From an uncultured Thiotrichaceae bacterium (lineage in GTDB: Bacteria > Pseudomonadota > Gammaproteobacteria > Thiotrichales > Thiotrichaceae): a stretch of DNA of 55,591 nt. Location of the stretch: NCBI GenBank assembly GCA_937925855.1, contig CALAMO010000021.1, positions 1-55,591 of the forward strand, written 5' to 3'. The translations under genes and the position numbers were made by a program. Positions 44,380-54,723 of the stretch are shown here, one piece after another. The notes beneath the pieces are model-generated. The model was not told where the DNA came from and did no database searches. It worked only from the letters and a program-made list of their open reading frames with translations. The stretch's first letter is position 1; each line of letters begins with the position of its first letter.

Positions 44380-44500
44380 TTCTGTGGGCCTACCAATATC
44401 TGAAGGTTGGCAGCCCTTATGGCAGGGTATGGACAGCAGGGAAGCTGTCCATAAGCCTACAAGGATGTATTCACGGCGTCCCTGGCATGAGAGCTGGCAA
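44380..44500. repeat. Hairpin-rich intergenic element upstream of acnB, possibly REP-like
   Basis: TATGGACAGC (44428-44437) and GCTGTCCATA (44444-44453) form a perfect 10-bp stem. CTTATGG (44417-44423) offers an alternative partner for CCATAAG. Downstream GGATG and CGTCC can pair across TATTCACGG. The TGTATTCACGGCGTCC core resembles dispersed hairpin repeats I recall from marine gammaproteobacteria. Only one copy is visible in this window, so the repeat identity is an inference. Confidence 0.45.
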
Positions 44501-44531
44501 CCGTAAAGTCACGACAAATAGCGTCAAAAAA

Positions 44532-45836
44532 TCAACGATCCTCTAACGAAATATAATCCCGCTTCTCAGCCCCCGTATATAGCTGCCGCGGCCGTCCAAT
44601 CCGGTTTTCCTCATCACCCATCATCTCATTCCACTGTGAAATCCAGCCCACCGTCCGCGCCAACGCAAACATCACCGTAAACATAGTGACCGGAATACCC
44701 ATACTCAGGAAAATCACCCCGGAATAGAAATCCACATTCGGATACAGATTACGCTGCTTAAAGTAATCGTCTTCCAGCGCCACCTTTTCCAGCTCACGCG
44801 CAATATCAAACAGCTTCTGATGGGGATTATCCGGCGGCAGGCGATCCAAAATTTCATTCGCCAGCTCACGGATGATCTTTGCTCGCGGATCGTAATTCTT
44901 ATAAACCCGATGACCAAAGCCCATCAGACGGAAGTTATCGTCTTTATTTTTAGCCTTATCCACCCAATGTTGCAGCGACTCACCGGACTCACTAATCTCG
45001 GTCAGCATATTCACCACGGCCTCATTCGCACCGCCATGCGCTGGCCCCCACAGTGACGCGATACCGGCCGCAATCGCCGCAAAGGGATTAGCCTCTGAAC
45101 TACCCGCCAAACGTACAGTAGACGTTGAAGCATTCTGCTCATGATCTGCGTGCAAGATAAAGATCACATCCAGCGCCTTCGCCATTAACGGATCGACCTC
45201 ATAGTCTTCACACGGCGTGGCAAACATCAGATGCAGAAAATCTTCAGCGTAGCTCATATCATTACGCGGGTGCATAAACGGCAGCCCCATGTGGTAACGA
45301 TAGCTCCACGCGGCGATCGTCGGCATCTTCGCAATCAGGCGATGCGCCGAACGCATACGCTGCGCCGGGTCATGAATGTCCAGGTCATCATGGTAAAACG
45401 CTGATAATGCACCAACGACCCCGACCATAATCGCCATCGGATGAGCATCACGCCGAAAACCCCGGAAGAAATACTGCATCTGGTCATGCAACATCGTGTG
45501 ATGCGTAATAATGTCCTCAAAGCCCTGCATTTCCGCTTTATTAGGTAATTCGCCATTAAGCAACAAATAACAAACTTCCAGAAAAGAACTTTCTTCTGCC
45601 AGCTGCTCAATCGGATAACCCCGGTACATCAGAGTACCCTCTCCACCGTCCAGATAGGTAATCGAACTGGAACAGCTTGCCGTCGCCAAATAACCCGGAT
45701 CATAAGTAAAATAACCCAGTTCTTTATGCAAACGCCGAACGTCAATCGCTTTCGGCCCGACAACGGGACTCAGCACATCAAGTTCGACCTCCTTGCCAGT
45801 TAGATTGTCGGTTACAGTTACAGTATGTTTGGTCAT
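44532..45836 (-). CDS. gltA: Citrate synthase (type II)
   Basis: A 434-residue enzyme (E. coli GltA 427). It condenses acetyl-CoA and oxaloacetate. Catalytic regions are present: [12 protein letters not shown] with one active histidine, [11 protein letters not shown] with the second, and [14 protein letters not shown], plus [14 protein letters not shown]. The N-terminal MTVTDN-like extension and [11 protein letters not shown] segment place it in the NADH-sensitive hexameric type. It sits between sucD and acnB on the same strand. Confidence 0.97.
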   Translation of the reverse strand: MTKHTVTVTDNLTGKEVELDVLSPVVGPKAIDVRRLHKELGYFTYDPGYLATASCSSSITYLDGGEGTLMYRGYPIEQLAEESSFLEVCYLLLNGELPNKAEMQGFEDIITHHTMLHDQMQYFFRGFRRDAHPMAIMVGVVGALSAFYHDDLDIHDPAQRMRSAHRLIAKMPTIAAWSYRYHMGLPFMHPRNDMSYAEDFLHLMFATPCEDYEVDPLMAKALDVIFILHADHEQNASTSTVRLAGSSEANPFAAIAAGIASLWGPAHGGANEAVVNMLTEISESGESLQHWVDKAKNKDDNFRLMGFGHRVYKNYDPRAKIIRELANEILDRLPPDNPHQKLFDIARELEKVALEDDYFKQRNLYPNVDFYSGVIFLSMGIPVTMFTVMFALARTVGWISQWNEMMGDEENRIGRPRQLYTGAEKRDYISLEDR

Positions 45837-45938
45837 TCGGCACTCCGTCGTGTGTCAATGAAAATCTAAATGCTCCGGGCTATCCGCCACAAAGCCGTAG
45901 CGGATAAGCTCAAGTATAATAAGTGGGGTTTGGGTAGA

Positions 45939-46802
45939 TTAGCTTAATGCAGCCGCAACCCCCTGTCCCAGCTCAGCTGGCGACTTCACGGTATGGACAC
46001 CCGCCGCTTCCAGTGCAGCAAATTTTTCCTGTGCCGTGCCTTTACCGCCCGCAATAATCGCTCCGGCATGCCCCATACGCTTGCCTTTTGGCGCGGTGAC
46101 ACCCGCGATATAAGCCGCCACCGGCTTGGTCACATAATCCTTAATAAATTCTGCCGCTTCTTCTTCCGCCGTGCCACCGATCTCACCGCACATCAAAATC
46201 GCTTCGGTCTGCGGGTCATCCTGAAACAGGCGCAGGGCATCAATAAAGCTGGTGCCCGGAATCGGATCGCCGCCAATACCAATACAGGTGCTCTGACCCC
46301 ATTGATTGGTCTGTTTAACCGCTTCGTAAGTCAGGGTACCGGAACGTGAGACAATACCGATATTGCCCGGCTTATGGATGTGGCCTGGCATAATACCAAT
46401 CTTACATTCGCCGGGCGTAATCACCCCCGGACAGTTCGGGCCAATTAGCCGCACACCGAGGCTGTCCACAATTACTTTTACTTCCAGCATGTCCAGTGTG
46501 GGAATGCCTTCGGTAATACACACCACCAGCTCTACCCCGGATTCGGCCGCTTCAATAATCGAATCTTTACAGAATGGCGCAGGCACATAGATAACCGAGA
46601 CATCAGCGCCAGTTTCATCCACCGCCTCACGCATGGTATTAAAGACCGGCAGGCCCAAATGCTCTTGTCCACCTTTACCCGGCGACGTGCCGCCGACCAT
46701 TTTAGTGCCATATTCAATGGCCTGTTCGCTGTGGAAGGTGCCCTGGCTACCGGTAATACCCTGACACAGGACTTTGGTGTCTTTATTGATTAAGACGCTC
46801 AT
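45939..46802 (-). CDS. sucD: Succinyl-CoA synthetase alpha subunit (ADP/GDP-forming)
   Basis: A 287-residue protein (E. coli 289). CoA-binding Rossmann domain with [16 protein letters not shown] at the N-terminus, [10 protein letters not shown] in the middle, and the phosphohistidine region [15 protein letters not shown] near residue 245. Together with SucC it makes succinate, ATP and CoA. The start overlaps the sucC stop by four bases (ATGA). Confidence 0.97.
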   Translation of the reverse strand: MSVLINKDTKVLCQGITGSQGTFHSEQAIEYGTKMVGGTSPGKGGQEHLGLPVFNTMREAVDETGADVSVIYVPAPFCKDSIIEAAESGVELVVCITEGIPTLDMLEVKVIVDSLGVRLIGPNCPGVITPGECKIGIMPGHIHKPGNIGIVSRSGTLTYEAVKQTNQWGQSTCIGIGGDPIPGTSFIDALRLFQDDPQTEAILMCGEIGGTAEEEAAEFIKDYVTKPVAAYIAGVTAPKGKRMGHAGAIIAGGKGTAQEKFAALEAAGVHTVKSPAELGQGVAAALS

Positions 46803-47968
46803 GCTTCACCCCCTACCGCAGCCACAATCTTACGCGCCGCATCACCGAGATCACTCGCCGCAATCACATCGAGATCACATTCATTCAACATGGCCACACC
46901 TATTTCGGCATTAGTCCCTTCCAGCCGCACCACAATCGGCACGCCAACATTCACCTGCTGCACCGCCTGCATCACCCCTTCCGCAATCGTATCGCAGCGC
47001 ACAATACCGCCGAAGATATTCACCAGAATGCCTTTCACATTGCTATCCGACAAAATGATTTTAAACGCTGCGGTTACGCGCTCCGCCGTCGCCCCGCCGC
47101 CGACATCAAGGAAGTTCGCGGGATCGCCACCGGACAACTTGATAATATCCATGGTCGCCATCGCCAAACCCGCGCCGTTAACCATACAGCCGATATTACC
47201 GTCCAGCGAGACATAGTTCAGATCCCACTCTGACGCTTCGATTTCACGCGCATCTTCCTGTGACTCATCGCGCATCACTTCCAGCGCTTTCTGGCGGTAC
47301 ATGGCGTTACTATCAATATTGACCTTACCGTCGAGACATACCAGATCGCCATCACCGGTAATCACCAGCGGATTCACTTCCACCAGCGCAAAATCCTTCT
47401 CGACAAACATCTTGCAGAAACCCGCCAGCATCTTGCCGAACTGCTTGATTTGCTTGCCTTCTAATCCAAGACCATAAGCCAGCTCACGTGACTGGTAAGG
47501 CATCAAGCCACAAACCGGATTAATCTGTGCTTTGAGAATTTTTTCCGGTGTCTCGTGCGCCACCTTCTCGATTTCCATACCGCCTTCGGTCGAAACCATA
47601 AGGGTAATACGCTGGCTGGCGCGGTCGATCACCGCCCCCAGGTAAAGCTCCTGTGCAATATCACAGGTCTCTTCCACTAAAATCGTATTAATCGGCTGAC
47701 CGGCGGCGTCGGTCTGATAAGTCACCAGATTAGTGCCTAATAATGAACCCGCGAACTCACCGGCTTCCTGTGGGGTATCGACCAGCTTAACGCCGCCCGC
47801 TTTACCGCGACCGCCCGCATGCACCTGTGCTTTTACCACGACCTTAGCCGTACTCAGGGACGCCGCCGCTGCTTCCGCTTCCGCCGCGGTGGTTGCGGTT
47901 TTACTAACGGGTACCGGTAAGCCATATTCACTGAATACAGCCTTGGCCTGATACTCATGTAAATTCAT
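46799..47968 (-). CDS. sucC: Succinyl-CoA synthetase beta subunit
   Basis: A 389-residue ATP-grasp protein (E. coli 388). Start ATG at 47966-47968 with AGGAAATAAG upstream; the open frame runs 21 codons further but into lpd. [51 protein letters not shown] and [12 protein letters not shown] are typical. It lies one base after the lpd stop and overlaps sucD. Confidence 0.97.
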   Translation of the reverse strand: MNLHEYQAKAVFSEYGLPVPVSKTATTAAEAEAAAASLSTAKVVVKAQVHAGGRGKAGGVKLVDTPQEAGEFAGSLLGTNLVTYQTDAAGQPINTILVEETCDIAQELYLGAVIDRASQRITLMVSTEGGMEIEKVAHETPEKILKAQINPVCGLMPYQSRELAYGLGLEGKQIKQFGKMLAGFCKMFVEKDFALVEVNPLVITGDGDLVCLDGKVNIDSNAMYRQKALEVMRDESQEDAREIEASEWDLNYVSLDGNIGCMVNGAGLAMATMDIIKLSGGDPANFLDVGGGATAERVTAAFKIILSDSNVKGILVNIFGGIVRCDTIAEGVMQAVQQVNVGVPIVVRLEGTNAEIGVAMLNECDLDVIAASDLGDAARKIVAAVGGEA

Positions 47969-47969
47969 C

Positions 47970-49406
47970 TTATTTCCTTTTCTTGTTGATGCCATGCAAA
48001 GCGCGACCATCAACGGACAGCATCGCTTCATGCATCGATTCAGATAAACTGGGATGCGCGAAACACATACGCGCTAAATCTTCGGAAGACGCTTCACATT
48101 CCATGGCGATGACTGCCTGACCAATCAGCTCTGATGCCATCGGCCCCACAATATGAACGCCCAGAATTCGGTCGGTAGATGCATCAGCCAAAACCTTAAT
48201 CAGGCCATTGGCCCGATCCATCGCCTTAGCGCGACCATTAGCAGCAAAGGAGAAGCTGCCGCTGCGGTAAGCTATTCCAGCGGTCTTAAGTTCAGCTTCG
48301 GTCTGTCCGACCCAGGCAATTTCCGGGTCGGTATAAATCACCCATGGGATCGTGTTGTAATCAATATGCGGCTGCTGGCCAACCAGGCGCTCTGCCACCA
48401 TGACGCCTTCCTCAGACGACTTATGCGCCAGCATCGGCCCGCGCACGCAGTCACCAATCGCATACACGCCGGGCACATGGGTCGCGCAGTGCTCATCAAC
48501 CGCAATCCGACCGCGCTCATCCAGTGCCAATCCAACCGCAGGATCAGCAATATCGGCCGTATTCGCGCGGCGGCCTACCGCAACAATCAGGCGGTCAACC
48601 GTCAGGCTCTGCTCACCCTTCTTATCGGTGTAGCTCAAAGTTAAGCCTTCCTCAGTCACCTCGACCGCTGAGACCATAGAGCCAAGGCGAATATCCAAAC
48701 CCTGCTTACGGAACTGCATACGTGATGCTTTACCCACATCATCATCCGCCGCGCTCAGGAAGCTGTCCATCGCTTCCAGCACAACCACCTCAGATCCCAG
48801 GCGACGCCAGACACTGCCCATCTCTAAGCCAATCACTCCGGCACCAATAATGCCGAGGCGCGGCGGCACGCTTTCCCAGTCGAGCGCGCCGGTCGAATGC
48901 ACGATGCGCTCATCCAGCCACGGCGCAATCGGCAGCTCCACCGGCAGCGAACCCACCGCAAAAATAATATTCTCAGCGGCGTGCTGCGTCACTGCACCGT
49001 CGCGCGCCGTCACAGCGACCTGCTTATCCGCCAGTAGCTGACCCCGCCCCTGTAACCAGGTAATACCGTTGGCTTTAAACAGCTGTTCGATACCGCCAGT
49101 GAGCTGCTGCACAATTTTGTCTTTGCGCGCAATCATCTTTGGCACGTTCATGCTGAAGCCCGTGGTCGTAATACCGTGGTCGATATTCTGATGCCCCATT
49201 TCTTCAAAGCGCTCAGAACTTTCCAGCAGCGCCTTTGAAGGAATACAGCCCACGTTGAGACAGGTACCGCCAAGCGCTGGCTTATCCTGCTTATTAATCC
49301 ATTCTTCGACACAGGCCGTTTTCAAACCAAGCTGCGCGCAGCGAATCGCGGCCACATAGCCGCCGGGGCCACCACCAATTACGATTACATCATATTTATC
49401 AGTCAT
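47970..49406 (-). CDS. lpd: Dihydrolipoyl dehydrogenase (E3)
   Basis: A 478-residue flavoprotein disulfide reductase. FAD-binding GGGPGG near residue 11, redox pair in [16 protein letters not shown] (two Cys separated by four residues), NAD-binding [17 protein letters not shown], and the dimer base [12 protein letters not shown] at the C-terminus. It reoxidises lipoyl groups of E2. Placed between sucB and sucC, it is the 2-oxoglutarate dehydrogenase E3, and probably serves pyruvate dehydrogenase as well. Confidence 0.96.
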   Translation of the reverse strand: MTDKYDVIVIGGGPGGYVAAIRCAQLGLKTACVEEWINKQDKPALGGTCLNVGCIPSKALLESSERFEEMGHQNIDHGITTTGFSMNVPKMIARKDKIVQQLTGGIEQLFKANGITWLQGRGQLLADKQVAVTARDGAVTQHAAENIIFAVGSLPVELPIAPWLDERIVHSTGALDWESVPPRLGIIGAGVIGLEMGSVWRRLGSEVVVLEAMDSFLSAADDDVGKASRMQFRKQGLDIRLGSMVSAVEVTEEGLTLSYTDKKGEQSLTVDRLIVAVGRRANTADIADPAVGLALDERGRIAVDEHCATHVPGVYAIGDCVRGPMLAHKSSEEGVMVAERLVGQQPHIDYNTIPWVIYTDPEIAWVGQTEAELKTAGIAYRSGSFSFAANGRAKAMDRANGLIKVLADASTDRILGVHIVGPMASELIGQAVIAMECEASSEDLARMCFAHPSLSESMHEAMLSVDGRALHGINKKRK

Positions 49407-49432
49407 AATATTCTTCAGTTTACCCTTTCCAC

Positions 49433-50686
49433 CTATACATCCAGCAGAATTCGAACCGGATTTTCAACCAGCTCTTTAATCGTCTTCAGGAACGTCACCG
49501 CGCCCTTGCCGTCAACAATCCGATGATCATAAGACAAGGCCAGATACATCATTGGGCGAATCACAATCTCATCATCCACCACCACCGGCCGCTTCTCGAT
49601 GGCGTGCATGCCCAGAATCGCGCTTTGCGGTGGATTCAGAATCGGCGTAGACAGCAGCGAACCAAATACCCCGCCGTTACTAATGGTGAAGGTCCCGCCC
49701 ATCAGATCTGACATGTCGAGCTTGCCGGCCTGCGCCTTCTGACCGTAGTTTGCAATCGTCGCTTCGATTTCGGCCATGCTCATGGCTTCAGCGTTGCGCA
49801 ATACCGGCACCACAAGACCCCGCTTAGAGGAGACGGCGATACCCACATCACAGTAGTTGTGATAGACAACCTCATTGCCGTCGATAAAGGCATTAATTTC
49901 TGGGAAGCGCTGGAGTGCTACGGTCGCGGCCTTAACAAACAGTGACATAAAGCCCAGGCGCGCTTCATGCTGTTGTTCAAACTGCGCTTTGTATTCTGTC
50001 CGCATGTCCATCAGCGGCTTCATATTGACTTCGTTAAATGTCGTCAACATTGCTGTGGTTTGAGTCGCTTCCAGCAGACGCTCCGCAATGCGGGTGCGCA
50101 GACGAGACATCGGCTCACGCTGTTCGCCGCGTGCATCTTCTGCATTATTGGCAGATGACGCTGCCGCAGGCGGTGCACTAGCAGCCGAGACTGGAATCGC
50201 AACAGGTTGGGGCGGAGTCTGCGCTTTAGCTGCCGCTGCCGCCACATCTTCTTTTAGGATGCGGCCTTCTTTACCACTGCCCGCCACATCGGCTTTACTC
50301 AGGTTATTTTCGGCCAAGGCCTTGCGCACCGCCGGACTAGTCTGTGCCGAGTCGCTGGCAGTAGCCTGGGCGGGAGCTGCTTCAACGGGAGCTGCTTCAA
50401 CGGGCGCAGCCTCAGCCGGAGCAGCGGTCTCCGTCGCTGGTGCGCTAGCACCGATCTCAACCCGCCCCAGGAGTTGGCTACTGGTAACAACCGCTCCCTC
50501 ATCCATCACAATTTCAGTCAAGACGCCCGCTTCCAGTGCCGGTACTTCCAGTACGACCTTATCGGTTTCAATCTCCACCAGGATATCGTCCATTGCCACC
50601 GCATCGCCAACGCGCTTATTCCAGGCAATGACGGTGCCGTCCGCCACCGATTCAGGCAATACCGGCGTTAAAATCTCACTGCTCAT
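49433..50686 (-). CDS. sucB: Dihydrolipoyl succinyltransferase (2-oxoglutarate dehydrogenase E2)
   Basis: A 417-residue acyltransferase with the start at ATG 50684-50686 (AGGATG upstream; a GTG nine bases earlier is less likely). The lipoyl domain (about 1-75) has Lys42 in ETDKVVLEV, the Ala/Pro-rich linker includes a repeated APVEA segment, the E3-binding domain reads [13 protein letters not shown], and the catalytic domain ends in [15 protein letters not shown] with the HxxxDG motif. It should transfer succinyl groups to CoA. It is the first visible gene of the cluster, and sucA, which normally precedes it, is not here. Confidence 0.96.
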   Translation of the reverse strand: MSSEILTPVLPESVADGTVIAWNKRVGDAVAMDDILVEIETDKVVLEVPALEAGVLTEIVMDEGAVVTSSQLLGRVEIGASAPATETAAPAEAAPVEAAPVEAAPAQATASDSAQTSPAVRKALAENNLSKADVAGSGKEGRILKEDVAAAAAKAQTPPQPVAIPVSAASAPPAAASSANNAEDARGEQREPMSRLRTRIAERLLEATQTTAMLTTFNEVNMKPLMDMRTEYKAQFEQQHEARLGFMSLFVKAATVALQRFPEINAFIDGNEVVYHNYCDVGIAVSSKRGLVVPVLRNAEAMSMAEIEATIANYGQKAQAGKLDMSDLMGGTFTISNGGVFGSLLSTPILNPPQSAILGMHAIEKRPVVVDDEIVIRPMMYLALSYDHRIVDGKGAVTFLKTIKELVENPVRILLDV

Positions 50687-51164
50687 TCTGTACACATCCT
50701 CATCTCAGTGCAGATCCATAGCGCTCAAAGGCATACAGCATCTGCGTGTGGGTGATTTGCATTTAAACAATTTGTTAGTGTCTCATCTTGAAGTTGCTTT
50801 TGGTACCGGAAGACGGTTATTCAGCACAGCGGGTCTGAATGCTCTCGTAGAGGGTAACGACCTACACGCCATATTGCGTCTGCGTTAAAGTCGTTATACG
50901 ACAGTTATAGGCCAAAAGGGATAGCACGAAATTTAAGGTGTCGACATTATACGTCAAAAAAGCCTACCGTCAATTCAGAACAACGCCAATTGTCGACAAC
51001 ATAAGGCTTACAGCCACCTCCATGGGGAGTAAAGCGCCGCTCAAAAACCTTATGGTCTGACCTAGCTCATCACCCGCACGTCGCCCATCATACTTTAACT
51101 TTATTTTCGGTAACGCTTAAGATGAGGCTATAATATACACTGTTTTCATAGGGACGAATACCGC
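50687..51164. other. Divergent intergenic region between sucB and the DUF2058 gene
   Basis: A 478-base gap with no supported gene. It must hold the promoter of the TCA cluster and of the DUF2058 gene. A TTGTCGACAA palindrome lies at 50990-50999. Plus-strand frames that run out of sucB antisense and end at 50888 are shadows. There is no trace of sucA. Confidence 0.6.
51129..51134 (+). promoter_or_regulatory. -10 box of the DUF2058-mltA unit
   Basis: TATAAT at 51129-51134, 31 bases before the ATG, with TCGGTA 16 bases upstream as a poor -35 box. Position and perfect -10 match make this the likely promoter. Confidence 0.5.
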
Positions 51165-51704
51165 ATGCCATCGTTACAGGACCAATTACTAAACGCCGGA
51201 CTAGTCGATAAAAAGAAGGCACAGGCCAGCAAGAAAGCAAAAAATAAACAGAAGTATCAACAAACCAAAGGCAAACAACAGGGCACGGATGAAGCGCGTT
51301 TACTGGCAGAACAGGCCCGCGCCGAACAGGCCGAACGGTCACGCGCCCTAAACCGCCAGCAACAGCAGGAAGCAGAACAAAAAGCGATTCAAGCCCAAAT
51401 CCGGCAGCTCATCAGCCTAAATCGCATTGACCGCAGCCGAGGCGAAACGGCCTATCAGTTCGCCGATGCCAATAAAGTCCAGAGTATTTATGTCACTGAC
51501 AAGCTACAGCAACAGCTGGCTGACGGCATTATTGCGATCGTGCGCCTGGATGAAGGTTATGAACTTATTCCGCGCCAGGTCATCGATAAAATTACCCAGC
51601 GCGACGCCTCTTGTCTGGTCGTATTAAACGATGGCAATGAACCACAGACCGCCGCAGACGACCCATATGCCGATTTCCAAGTACCGGATGACTTAATGTG
51701 GTGA
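51165..51704 (+). CDS. DUF2058 family protein (YaiL-like)
   Basis: A 179-residue nucleoprotein-like protein. Family features are MPSLQDQLLNAGLVDKKKAQ at the N-terminus, a Lys/Gln/Glu-rich coiled coil to about residue 90, YQFADANKVQSIYV near 102-115, and an acidic C-terminus ending PDDLMW. Function unknown. Its last codons overlap the mltA start by seven bases. Confidence 0.92.
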   Translation: MPSLQDQLLNAGLVDKKKAQASKKAKNKQKYQQTKGKQQGTDEARLLAEQARAEQAERSRALNRQQQQEAEQKAIQAQIRQLISLNRIDRSRGETAYQFADANKVQSIYVTDKLQQQLADGIIAIVRLDEGYELIPRQVIDKITQRDASCLVVLNDGNEPQTAADDPYADFQVPDDLMW

Positions 51705-52831
51705 CCCTCTCACCGCGCCTACTGCGCTTACGCTCAGCATGGCTGCTGGCGTTGGCCGTTGCGCTGAGCGCCTGTACCGAAAGCATCAAAGACCCTAAAC
51801 AGGCACAGCATACGCCGCGCTGGAACAGCCTACCTGGTTGGGAAAATGACCGACACAGTGAAGCCTGGCCCGCGCTGCTGCAAAATTGCAAGGTCATGCC
51901 GAAAAAAGACCCGCTCTGGCAGCCCATTTGCGCGCTTGCTGCCAACATGCCCGCGCCGAATGATCAGACCGCCCGCGATTTTTTTGAGCAGCACTTTGAA
52001 CCACAGCAGATACTGACCGCAGACGGTGACTCTACCGGTTTGCTGACGGGTTATTATGAGCCGTTACTCAAAGGCAGCTTCCAGCCGGACGAACGCTATA
52101 AATACCCGCTGTACAAAACACCGGAGCAAATGCTGATTGTTGACCTAAGTTCACTGTATCCTGAACTGAAAGGCAAGCGGGTGCGTGGGCGCTTAGTGGG
52201 CAATAAAGTGATTCCTTTTTACGACCGTGCTGAAATCGACGGGCCGGAACAGCCATTAAAGGGCCAGGAGATCATCTGGGTCGATAACCGCGATGATGCG
52301 TTCTTCTTACAGATTCAGGGGTCTGGCCGGGTAGAGCTACCCGATGGCAAGATAGTTGGCGTCGGCTATGATAACCAGAATGGCCATCGCTATGTTTCCA
52401 TCGGCAAAGTATTAATCAACTCCGGTAAAGTTGAGCGTCAACACATGAACCTGTTTACCCTGAAAGACTGGCTGCGCGAGAACGACGCTGAGGCACAGGA
52501 ATTGCTCAATGCTAATCCGAGCTATGTGTTCTTTAACCTGCGTGAAGATGCCAATGAAGGCCCGCGCGGCTCGCTGAATGTGCCGCTGGTAGCAGAGCGC
52601 AGTATTGCGGTGGATCGTAAACAGATCGCACTAGGCTCGGCGCTGTGGGTCAATACGCGCTACCCGGATGAGTCGCCGCTGCGTAAACTGGTGTTTGCGC
52701 AGGATACCGGCGGGGCGATTAAAGGGGAGTTAAGGGGTGATTTCTTCTTTGGTAATGGGGAAGAGGCGGAATACCATGCCGGGCGGATGAAACAGCGGGC
52801 GGAGTTTTGGCTGTTGCGACCTAAGCCTTGA
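51698..52831 (+). CDS. mltA: Membrane-bound lytic murein transglycosylase A
   Basis: A 377-residue lipoprotein starting at a GTG (51698, or 51701). The signal ends in the lipobox LSAC near residue 26. LTGYYEPLLKGS, VDNRDDAFFLQIQGSGRV and the double-psi-barrel motif FAQDTGGAIKGELRGDFFFG with its catalytic Asp are diagnostic. It cuts glycan strands in the outer-membrane-facing periplasm. Translation is probably coupled to the DUF2058 gene. Confidence 0.95.
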   Translation: MVTLSPRLLRLRSAWLLALAVALSACTESIKDPKQAQHTPRWNSLPGWENDRHSEAWPALLQNCKVMPKKDPLWQPICALAANMPAPNDQTARDFFEQHFEPQQILTADGDSTGLLTGYYEPLLKGSFQPDERYKYPLYKTPEQMLIVDLSSLYPELKGKRVRGRLVGNKVIPFYDRAEIDGPEQPLKGQEIIWVDNRDDAFFLQIQGSGRVELPDGKIVGVGYDNQNGHRYVSIGKVLINSGKVERQHMNLFTLKDWLRENDAEAQELLNANPSYVFFNLREDANEGPRGSLNVPLVAERSIAVDRKQIALGSALWVNTRYPDESPLRKLVFAQDTGGAIKGELRGDFFFGNGEEAEYHAGRMKQRAEFWLLRPKP

Positions 52832-52852
52832 CACCTGCGCTGCACACCCAGC

Positions 52853-54613
52853 TTACTCATCTACCTTAGGCCGGTGCCACTCCAAATGGCTCATATCCAC
52901 CGCAGCACCATACTTCGCCTTAATCGCCTCCATCGCAAACGCCCGCTTGCCAAAGAAATGCTCTGCCCCAATGCGGTCATACAACCCGGAACGCTTCAGC
53001 GCATCGGTCACCTTAAACTTCGCGCGGGTAATATAAAACTCAATGCCCGCTTCCTGTAAACGCTCCGACATATGCGTCAGCATCTCCTCCCCGGTGACAT
53101 CAATCTGATCCACTGCCTCCAGATCCAACACCAGCACCTTCAGCTGCGGCTTATCCGCCACCGCGTTTAACAGCTGCTTCTCCAGGTAGCTGGCGTTAGC
53201 GAAATACAAATCACCGTCATAGCGGAAAATAGCCATATCCTGACTGGTTTCCATGCCAAACTTATTCGCATCACGCAGCGTGCCATCCGCATCCAGCGAC
53301 ACCTCAGCAAAGTGGGGCCGCATCGTTTTATAAATATAAAACAGCAGCGACAGGATAACGCCCATAAAGATACCCCACTCCAAATGCGGCGCAAAAATCA
53401 GCGTACCGGCAAACACCACAAAGGCCACCACCGCATCATGTGGATTCACCTTCCAGGCATGCTTAAACGGTTCGAAGTGAAGCATGCCAATCACCGCCAT
53501 AATAATCACCGCCGCCAGCGTCGCCACCGGCAGGTGATACAAGAGCGGCGTCAAAAACAGCAGCGTCACCCCAACAATAATGCCGGAGACAATCGCGGTG
53601 AAACCCGTTTTAGCGCCCGCGTCAAACGCCACCGCCGTGCGTGAAAAAGAGCCGGATACCGCATAACCCTGCGTCACCCCCGCAACCACATTCGCCAGGC
53701 CCTTACCCACCATTTCCTGATTCGCCGAGAGATGCTGTCGTGTTTTAGAGGCCACCGCCTTCGCAATGGAAAACGCCTCGACAAAGCTCAGGATCGCAAT
53801 CATAAACGACGGCATTAACAGCGCGGTAATATCACGCGGATCAATCGTCGGCATAATAAACGACGGCAAACCGCTATCAATCGCGCCAACTACCCTACCG
53901 CCCATCGCCTCAAAACCCAGCAGCCACGCCAGCACGGTCGCAATCACCACGGTAAACAAAATCCCCGGCAGCTGCGGCGTCAGCTTTTTAAAGACATACA
54001 GCAGCACCATGGAGAACACCCCCATCGCCAGCGTGGGGAAATGCGTTTGCGTCGGAATCGCCAGCAGCAAATTCCAGATGGTTTCATACAGATGCGCGCC
54101 ATTAATGCCTTCAATGCCAAACAGCTTGCTCACCTGTAAACTGCTAATCACAATCGCAGCCGCATTAATAAAGCCAATCACTACCGGGTGCGACAGAAAA
54201 TCCACCATCATACCCAGGCGCAGGAAGCCCAAGGCGAGCTGCATAAGCCCGGCCATAATCGCCACCATCGCCGCGTAGGCAATGTACTGCTCCGGCGATA
54301 AATTCAATGGGATCAACGCCGCCGCCGTCATCAGCGAGATAATCGCCACCGGCCCATTTTGTAACTGGCGGGAGGAACCAAACAACGCCGCCACAATCGG
54401 CACCAGAAACGCCGCATACAAACCAATCTGCGGCGGCAGACCCGCCAGCTGCGCGTTCGCCATCGACTGTGGGATGAGCACCAGCGCCACCGTAATCCCG
54501 GCGAATATATCGGCCCGCAGGACGTCAGGATGCTTTAACTCACCGATCCAATCTTTGAACGGCACAAACCGTTTCGCCGCGTCCAGCAGCAGCTCATTCA
54601 GGTAATCTTTCAT
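52853..54613 (-). CDS. SulP-family anion transporter with STAS domain
   Basis: A 586-residue inner-membrane protein. SulP signatures are DIFAGITVALVLIPQSMANAQLAGLPPQIGLYAAF near residue 34, PVVIGFINAAAI near 145, and SFSRTAVAFDAGAKTG near 320. The STAS domain occupies about residues 440-570 with VLVLDLEAVDQIDVTGEEML. E. coli DauA transports C4-dicarboxylates; other SulP members move sulfate or bicarbonate, so the substrate is open. Convergent with mltA, 21 bases apart. Confidence 0.93.
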   Translation of the reverse strand: MKDYLNELLLDAAKRFVPFKDWIGELKHPDVLRADIFAGITVALVLIPQSMANAQLAGLPPQIGLYAAFLVPIVAALFGSSRQLQNGPVAIISLMTAAALIPLNLSPEQYIAYAAMVAIMAGLMQLALGFLRLGMMVDFLSHPVVIGFINAAAIVISSLQVSKLFGIEGINGAHLYETIWNLLLAIPTQTHFPTLAMGVFSMVLLYVFKKLTPQLPGILFTVVIATVLAWLLGFEAMGGRVVGAIDSGLPSFIMPTIDPRDITALLMPSFMIAILSFVEAFSIAKAVASKTRQHLSANQEMVGKGLANVVAGVTQGYAVSGSFSRTAVAFDAGAKTGFTAIVSGIIVGVTLLFLTPLLYHLPVATLAAVIIMAVIGMLHFEPFKHAWKVNPHDAVVAFVVFAGTLIFAPHLEWGIFMGVILSLLFYIYKTMRPHFAEVSLDADGTLRDANKFGMETSQDMAIFRYDGDLYFANASYLEKQLLNAVADKPQLKVLVLDLEAVDQIDVTGEEMLTHMSERLQEAGIEFYITRAKFKVTDALKRSGLYDRIGAEHFFGKRAFAMEAIKAKYGAAVDMSHLEWHRPKVDE

Positions 54614-54723
54614 TTTGATTATTTCGCGACCTATTTAACTCCGAGCTTTACGATACAGGGATTAACCGGGTAGGCTCAAGCGTAAATGATTGCCCCACGG
54701 GGCTTGAACCCAGCTGGCCGTAT

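Noticed and set aside
50088-50888. A 266-residue open frame on the plus strand antisense to sucB
   Set aside because: It is an Ala-rich shadow of the Ala/Pro-rich sucB N-terminus, with no start signals. Only the last part lies outside sucB and it shows no family resemblance.
54692-54713. T-arm-like sequence on the minus strand between bioC and the SulP gene
   Set aside because: It reads GGGTTCAAGCCCC and lies beside a GCCCC/GGGGC hairpin, but no acceptor, D arm or anticodon arm can be made around it.
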